Origin: URNF01 sp045594105
GTDB lineage: Bacteria; Bacillota; Clostridia; Oscillospirales; Acutalibacteraceae
Length of the DNA stretch: 9,546 bases
Assembly (NCBI GenBank): GCA_045594105.1
Contig: JAZNXY010000101.1
Coordinates: 1-9,546, forward strand
Direction: 5' to 3'
In this document: piece after piece, positions 5,635 through 9,546 of the stretch
Layout of the letters: each line of letters begins with the position of its first letter
How positions within the stretch are numbered: the stretch's first letter is position 1
Position numbers and translations under genes: made by a program
Notes under the pieces: generated by a model
The model's input: only the letters and a program-made list of their open reading frames with translations
Told to the model about the DNA's origin: nothing
Databases searched by the model: none

Positions 5635-6576
5635 TTATTTTTTAATATATCTACATTTTGGAAAATTAGAACAACCGTAGAAATGTTGACCTGCTTGCTC
5701 TCCACGTTTTGCGGTTCTCAAGATGAGCTGACCGCCGCATTTTGGACAGATTTTTACGTCATCTGTAGTTTCCTTAGATGTAAGGGCAGAATTGGCGGTC
5801 ACTTGTATTTTTGCTGCGGTTTTTTGCTTTATATTTCCAATGTGTTGTTCCTTTATGCTTTCATTAATCTGCGTGTAGGGATATAACAGTTCATAGATCT
5901 CTGTAATTTCGCTTTCATTTAAAATATCATTTGGCAAATTGCTGAGGGTTTTGGATATGGTGTTAAAGACATCGTAACGATTGATCACCTTAACACTTTC
6001 ATCCTGTATTTCAACGCTCTTCAATGTGCATCTTTCAGAGAAAACGATAATTGAGTACATGGGAACTGGTTTTGAGAGGAATTGTTCTAAGTGCCGAATA
6101 TGGGAATGATTCTGTAAAATGGGGTTGTAAAAGCTCTCTTTACGGCTTCTCCCTTTTCCTGTGGGTAAGGTTTGATACCAATTTTTTTGTTTTTCGTTTC
6201 CGAATATCCAGCCGCTGTAATTCTTACTTTCAAATACGAAAATACCTTTAGAACATAACATTAAAACATCAATTTCTGTGGTTTCAGCATGTTCTTTCGG
6301 TATGTATGTATTGAATAAGAATTTCGCACCTTGCTTTTCAAAAACTTTGAGTTTTTTATATATTAGATACTCGCCGAATTTACCAATATCCTTCCGTAAG
6401 AAGAACAATGGTATTTTCGTGCTTTGATAATAAGCACTTTTCTTGTATTCGATATTTACCTTGATTATTATTAAAACTAAAGCAGCAAAAACAATCAAAG
6501 TAGGTAGTCTTAGGAAGGTGTTTGTTGGCCCGAAAAGACTGTTAAGAAATACTTGCATAAATGTTTCTATAAACAT
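5635..6576 (-). CDS. Membrane-anchored NERD-domain protein with C-terminal topoisomerase-type zinc finger
   Basis: This 313-residue protein has one N-terminal membrane segment (about 22-40) followed by lysines, which suggests a cytoplasmic body. The NERD (nuclease-related) domain spans about 64-165. Its key residues fit the restriction-endonuclease-like fold: Glu69 in GKFGEY, Asp103 in TEIDVL, and Glu116/Lys118 in FESKNYSG. A linker (about 215-272) leads to a C4 zinc finger with Cys277, Cys280, Cys302 and Cys308, of the kind found at the C-terminus of DNA topoisomerase I. This combination suggests DNA binding or cleavage near the membrane, but the function of such proteins is not established. 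GGAGGG (6583-6588), 6 nt before the ATG, sets the start. By eye the gene looks more AT-rich than its neighbours, which may mean later acquisition. It stands alone, with no obvious defence partner. Confidence 0.87.
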   Translation of the reverse strand: MFIETFMQVFLNSLFGPTNTFLRLPTLIVFAALVLIIIKVNIEYKKSAYYQSTKIPLFFLRKDIGKFGEYLIYKKLKVFEKQGAKFLFNTYIPKEHAETTEIDVLMLCSKGIFVFESKNYSGWIFGNEKQKNWYQTLPTGKGRSRKESFYNPILQNHSHIRHLEQFLSKPVPMYSIIVFSERCTLKSVEIQDESVKVINRYDVFNTISKTLSNLPNDILNESEITEIYELLYPYTQINESIKEQHIGNIKQKTAAKIQVTANSALTSKETTDDVKICPKCGGQLILRTAKRGEQAGQHFYGCSNFPKCRYIKK

Positions 6577-6598
6577 AATAGTCCCTCCTCATAATGAT

Positions 6599-6627
6599 AT
6601 TGTAGCACAAGAGCTCTACCCTTGCAA
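6599..6627 (-). promoter_or_regulatory. Promoter of the NERD-domain gene
   Basis: On the minus strand a -35 box TTGCAA (6622-6627) and a -10 box TACAAT (6599-6604) are 17 bp apart, with TGC giving an extended -10. Transcription should start near 6592, leaving a leader of about 16 nt with the ribosome binding site. Confidence 0.78.
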
Positions 6628-6659
6628 TATTAGAAAAGCCGCTTTGTAGATATATAAAA

Positions 6660-6768
6660 GGACTTGAACTGGAGTTGCGACGAAGTTGACTGCTGTGCAG
6701 AGGTGTCTGCACGCAACTCCTAAGGAAAACTCGCAAAGCGAGTTTTCGGGTCCTGCGTCCACAAGTCT
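6660..6768. repeat. Multi-armed palindromic intergenic element
   Basis: About 110 bp between the tRNA terminator and the NERD promoter is almost entirely self-complementary. The ends GACTTG (6661-6666) and CAAGTC (6762-6767) are inverted repeats. Arm 1 pairs GGAGTTGCG (6671-6679) with CGCAACTCC (6712-6720) and contains a nested TGCAGA/TCTGCA hairpin (6696-6701 and 6706-6711). Arm 2 pairs GAAAACTCGC (6725-6734) with GCGAGTTTTC (6738-6747). It codes for no recognisable protein. It could be a miniature palindromic repeat element or a structured RNA; a single window cannot tell. No target-site duplication is evident. Confidence 0.6.
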
Positions 6769-6773
6769 CAACG

Positions 6774-6816
6774 AACAAAAAGAAAGAGACGGCATTGCCG
6801 TCTCTTTCTTTTTGTT
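6774..6816 (-). terminator. Long hairpin terminator downstream of tRNA-Leu
   Basis: A perfect 20-bp stem joins 6774-6793 with 6797-6816 around a 3-nt ATT loop. On the minus strand it begins at the last base of the encoded CCA end. The 3' arm contains a run of A and T rather than a long pure T-tract, so the hairpin may also protect or define the tRNA 3' end. Confidence 0.75.
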
Positions 6817-6899
6817 GGTGCGAGGAATGGGACTTGAACCCACACGTCGTTGACACACGCACCTCAAACGTGCCTGTCTGCCTATTCCAGCATCCTCGC
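6816..6899 (-). tRNA. tRNA-Leu (anticodon GAG)
   Basis: The minus strand gives an 84-nt class II tRNA with encoded CCA. The acceptor stem pairs GCGAGGA with TCCTCGC, followed by A73 and CCA (6816-6818). A leucine-type D-arm is followed by the anticodon stem CACGT/GCGTG with loop TTGAGGT, giving anticodon GAG, which reads CUC and CUU codons. A variable arm follows, then a T-arm with GGTTCAAGTCC. The position of the anticodon matches the loop layout of E. coli leucine tRNAs. The gene is transcribed alone from a consensus promoter. Confidence 0.95.
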
Positions 6900-6925
6900 A
6901 TATATGTGTCTCACAAGACTTGCCT

Positions 6926-6954
6926 ATTATAGCACCCAAATTGCGGAATGTCAA
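6926..6954 (-). promoter_or_regulatory. Consensus promoter of tRNA-Leu
   Basis: On the minus strand TTGACA (6949-6954) and TATAAT (6926-6931) are separated by exactly 17 bp, with TGC just upstream of the -10. Both hexamers are perfect consensus, as expected for a stable RNA gene. Transcription should start near 6919, about 20 nt before the mature 5' end at 6899. Confidence 0.92.
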
Positions 6955-6984
6955 CGGTTTTTTCAAGAAAAAATCAACTTTCTC

Positions 6985-7013
6985 TTTTCAATTTTTCGTA
7001 AATGTGGTAGAAT
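6985..7013 (+). promoter_or_regulatory. Promoter of polA
   Basis: A weak -35 TTTTCA (6985-6990) and a -10 TAGAAT (7008-7013) lie 17 bp apart, with TGG giving an extended -10 that would offset the poor -35. The predicted start near 7020 leaves a 34-nt leader. It diverges from the tRNA promoter. Confidence 0.6.
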
Positions 7014-7053
7014 AAAAATACTATGTATACAACCTGCTGAAAGGAGCAGAGAA

Positions 7054-9546
7054 ATGAGTTTGTTGGTCATTGACGGCAACAGTATTGCCAATCGTGCATT
7101 TTACGGAATACGCCTTTTATCCACCAAAGACGGGCGATATACCAATGCCATTGTCGGCTTTTTGAATATTCTGCAAAAGCTTAAGGAAATGAGTAATGCG
7201 GATCATATTGCGGTGGCTTTTGACGTACACGCTCCAACCTTTCGCCACAAACAATATGACCAATATAAAGCGGGCCGTAAGGGGATGCCCGAAGAATTAC
7301 GTCAGCAGATGCCTGTGCTGAAAAATGTACTCTCGTTAATGGGATATCACATCGTGGAGCAAGAAGGGTACGAGGCAGATGATATTTTGGGCACGTTATC
7401 CCGTGCGGCAATGGCGGCAAATGTGCCGTGCTATATCGCTACAGGAGACCGGGATGCGTTACAGCTGGTGACCGATACAGTGACTGTTTTATTAGCATCG
7501 ACCAAAGCGGGACACCCCGAAACGCAGATTTTTACACCTAAATCGGTTGAGGAAAAATACGGTATGCCGCCCAAACGTCTGATTGACCTCAAAGCATTGA
7601 TGGGGGATAGCAGTGATAACATTCCCGGTGTGGCAGGTGTTGGCGAAAAAACGGCTATGTCATTATTGCAGACCTATGATTCCATTGATGCACTTTACGC
7701 TGACTTACAAACAGCGGATATACGCGATTCCCTGCGTTCTAAATTGGAAGCCGGTAAAGATTCAGCGTATCTGAGTCGTGAACTCGGCACCATTTGTCTT
7801 TTGGCGCCTGTCGATACCGATATTTCTCATTATGCGGTACAACCGATGCAACGGGAAGCGTTGGCATCTTTGCTGACCGAATTGGAACTCTTCAAGTGGA
7901 TAGAAAAATTAGAATTACACGGCACACAGCTTTCCTTCGGTGATGCTGTGGCTGCACCTGTGCAGACAATAGCGATAGAGGGCGAAGAGGCGAGAGAGGA
8001 CGCGTACCGATATATCTCAGAACAAGGGAAAATGGACTTTCTCTACCTCTTGAAGGATGGCTGCTTAGAGGATATTTATGTATCGTTCGGTAACCGTGCA
8101 GCTTGTTTTAAGCCGGATGAACGCACCTATATGTTGCTTTGCGATAAAACAATATCCAAGCGCACCCATGATGTAAAACCGCTTTTCAGAGCGTTTTTGG
8201 CACAAAAACGGGCGATTGAAGGTGTTGCTGTCGACACAATGCTTGCTGCATACCTTTTGGATCCCTTGGCGTCGTCTTATGGATTACCACGTTTGGCACA
8301 GGAATATGGTGCTGTGTCGGCGGCGGTATCGTTGGATGCACCTTTAGAACAGCAGATAACCTTTTTCACACAGACGGCGGATAAGTTGGAGGCCGGCATT
8401 CGTGAAACGGGTCAGGAAAAGCTTTTATGCGAGGTTGAAATGCCGCTTGCGGAAGTGCTCGCCTCTATGGAAACGTATGGTGTTGAGGTAGATGCACCGC
8501 ACATTCAGGAATACGGAGAAATGCTGGCACAACGTATTGCGGCATTAGAAACCGCTATTTATGAGGCGGTCGGGTATTCTTTTAATCTCAATTCACCGAA
8601 ACAACTTGGAAAAGCACTTTTCGAGGATTTGCTATTACCTGCAAAAAAGAAAACCAAAAGTGGATATTCCACCAACGCAGAAGTACTGGAAGAACTGCGT
8701 GATGCACATCCTGCGGTGGGTATGTTGTTGGAATATCGTACACTTGCAAAACTGAAAAGCACCTATTGTGACGGACTTTTGAAGGTGGTATCTGACGATA
8801 AACGTATTCATTCTACCTTTAATCAAACCGAAACACGTACGGGGCGTATTTCTTCGACCGAGCCCAATCTGCAAAACATCCCCGTGCGTCAAGAGATTGG
8901 CAGAGAGCTGCGGCGCTTTTTCCGTGCGGCAAGCGGTTGTGTGCTGTGTGATGCAGACTATTCGCAAATTGAATTACGTGTCCTTGCTTCCATGGCAGGA
9001 GATGCTACGATGATAGACGCATTTAACAGTGGTACGGATATTCACAGTATTACGGCATCTCAGGTGTTCGGATTGCCGCCCGAAATGGTTACACCGTTGA
9101 TGCGTTCTCGGGCAAAAGCGGTTAATTTCGGCATAGTTTACGGTATCGGGGCACATTCTTTATCAAAAGATATTGGTGTCACTTACAAGGAAGCAAAGGC
9201 GTATATTGACAGCTATTTCGAGAACTTTGCTGCGGTAGGCGGTTTTATGGAACAGCTTATATCCCATGCCAAGGAGGTGGGATATGCCGAGACGTTACTT
9301 GGCAGACGGCGTCCGTTGCCCGAATTACGTGCAGGCAATGCAATGACCCGCTCTTTTGGCGAACGTGTAGCACGCAATATGCCGATTCAAGGTACTGCGG
9401 CGGATATTATTAAAATCGCTATGGTGCGTGTATATAAACGCCTGAAGGAAGAAGGATTGGCGGCACGTCTTATTCTGCAGGTACACGATGAACTGATTGT
9501 AGAAGCACCCGAGTGCGAAGCACAAAATGCAGCAAGCATTCTGCAG
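7054..9546 (+). CDS. polA: DNA polymerase I (3' end off window)
   Basis: The frame is open for 831 codons to the right edge; about 40-50 residues are missing by comparison with the family. PolA fills gaps and removes RNA primers during lagging-strand synthesis and repair. The 5' nuclease (1-290) keeps its metal acids: Asp7, Asp57, Glu107/Asp109/Asp110, Asp132/Asp134 and Asp185/Asp188, followed by a helix-hairpin-helix (PGVAGVGEKTA). The proofreading domain (about 310-470) has lost the DxE motif (MDFLYLL near 338-344) and the final YxxxD, so it should lack 3'-5' exonuclease activity. The polymerase part has TRTGRISS (594-601), motif A DADYSQIELR with Asp635, motif B with Arg684, Lys688, Phe692 and Tyr696, and motif C VHDE with Asp812. 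AAGGAG (7041-7046), 7 nt before the ATG, supports the start. Confidence 0.97.
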   Translation, partial: MSLLVIDGNSIANRAFYGIRLLSTKDGRYTNAIVGFLNILQKLKEMSNADHIAVAFDVHAPTFRHKQYDQYKAGRKGMPEELRQQMPVLKNVLSLMGYHIVEQEGYEADDILGTLSRAAMAANVPCYIATGDRDALQLVTDTVTVLLASTKAGHPETQIFTPKSVEEKYGMPPKRLIDLKALMGDSSDNIPGVAGVGEKTAMSLLQTYDSIDALYADLQTADIRDSLRSKLEAGKDSAYLSRELGTICLLAPVDTDISHYAVQPMQREALASLLTELELFKWIEKLELHGTQLSFGDAVAAPVQTIAIEGEEAREDAYRYISEQGKMDFLYLLKDGCLEDIYVSFGNRAACFKPDERTYMLLCDKTISKRTHDVKPLFRAFLAQKRAIEGVAVDTMLAAYLLDPLASSYGLPRLAQEYGAVSAAVSLDAPLEQQITFFTQTADKLEAGIRETGQEKLLCEVEMPLAEVLASMETYGVEVDAPHIQEYGEMLAQRIAALETAIYEAVGYSFNLNSPKQLGKALFEDLLLPAKKKTKSGYSTNAEVLEELRDAHPAVGMLLEYRTLAKLKSTYCDGLLKVVSDDKRIHSTFNQTETRTGRISSTEPNLQNIPVRQEIGRELRRFFRAASGCVLCDADYSQIELRVLASMAGDATMIDAFNSGTDIHSITASQVFGLPPEMVTPLMRSRAKAVNFGIVYGIGAHSLSKDIGVTYKEAKAYIDSYFENFAAVGGFMEQLISHAKEVGYAETLLGRRRPLPELRAGNAMTRSFGERVARNMPIQGTAADIIKIAMVRVYKRLKEEGLAARLILQVHDELIVEAPECEAQNAASILQ

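Noticed and set aside
6542..6966. Two overlapping minus-strand open frames of about 116-119 codons across the tRNA, terminator and palindromic element
   Set aside because: They run through the tRNA-Leu gene and hairpins and give low-complexity, cysteine- and arginine-rich translations without a domain.

Overview
The window reads as chromosomal DNA from a low-to-moderate GC member of the Bacillota, most likely an uncultured gut-type Clostridia (Oscillospirales or a related order). This rests on strong AGGAGG-type ribosome binding sites, TTGACA/TATAAT promoters with 17-bp spacers that often carry a TGn extension, the four-cysteine form of ribosomal protein L28, a PolA with a decayed proofreading domain, and a clostridial-type IMP dehydrogenase. 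The lineage is inferred from protein character, not from a search.

Layout from left to right. Positions 1-1154 (minus) hold the N-terminal part of an asparagine synthetase that runs off the left edge and lacks the front half of its glutaminase domain. A divergent intergenic region separates it from a HAD-family phosphatase gene (1305-1943, plus). That gene converges on an EamA/DMT membrane transporter gene (1973-2851, minus) across a shared bidirectional terminator. Next come three plus-strand genes, each with its own good promoter: rpmB (3077-3265), a YfbR-type 5'-deoxynucleotidase gene (3361-3945) and guaB (from 4073). Positions 5635-6576 (minus) encode a membrane-anchored NERD-domain protein with a C-terminal zinc finger, sharing a terminator with guaB. 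The stretch 6577-7053 has no protein gene. It holds the NERD promoter, a multi-armed palindromic element, a long terminator, a tRNA-Leu(GAG) gene with a perfect consensus promoter, and the divergent polA promoter. polA (7054 onward, plus) runs off the right edge after 831 codons.

Most genes are housekeeping and individually transcribed; no operon is evident. yfbR and guaB both touch purine nucleotide metabolism but are separated by a promoter and probably a weak terminator.

The most notable observation is an in-frame TAA at codon 404 of guaB. The remaining 99 codons, including the catalytic Arg-Tyr flap, continue in the same frame without any other lesion up to a normal stop and terminator. 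This is a recent nonsense mutation, a sequence error or a readthrough site, and the sequence alone cannot say which. Secondary points of interest are the asparagine synthetase without a glutaminase nucleophile, the structured element beside the tRNA gene, and two mutually exclusive hairpins in the guaB leader. I found no CRISPR array, insertion sequence or recognisable multi-gene defence system.
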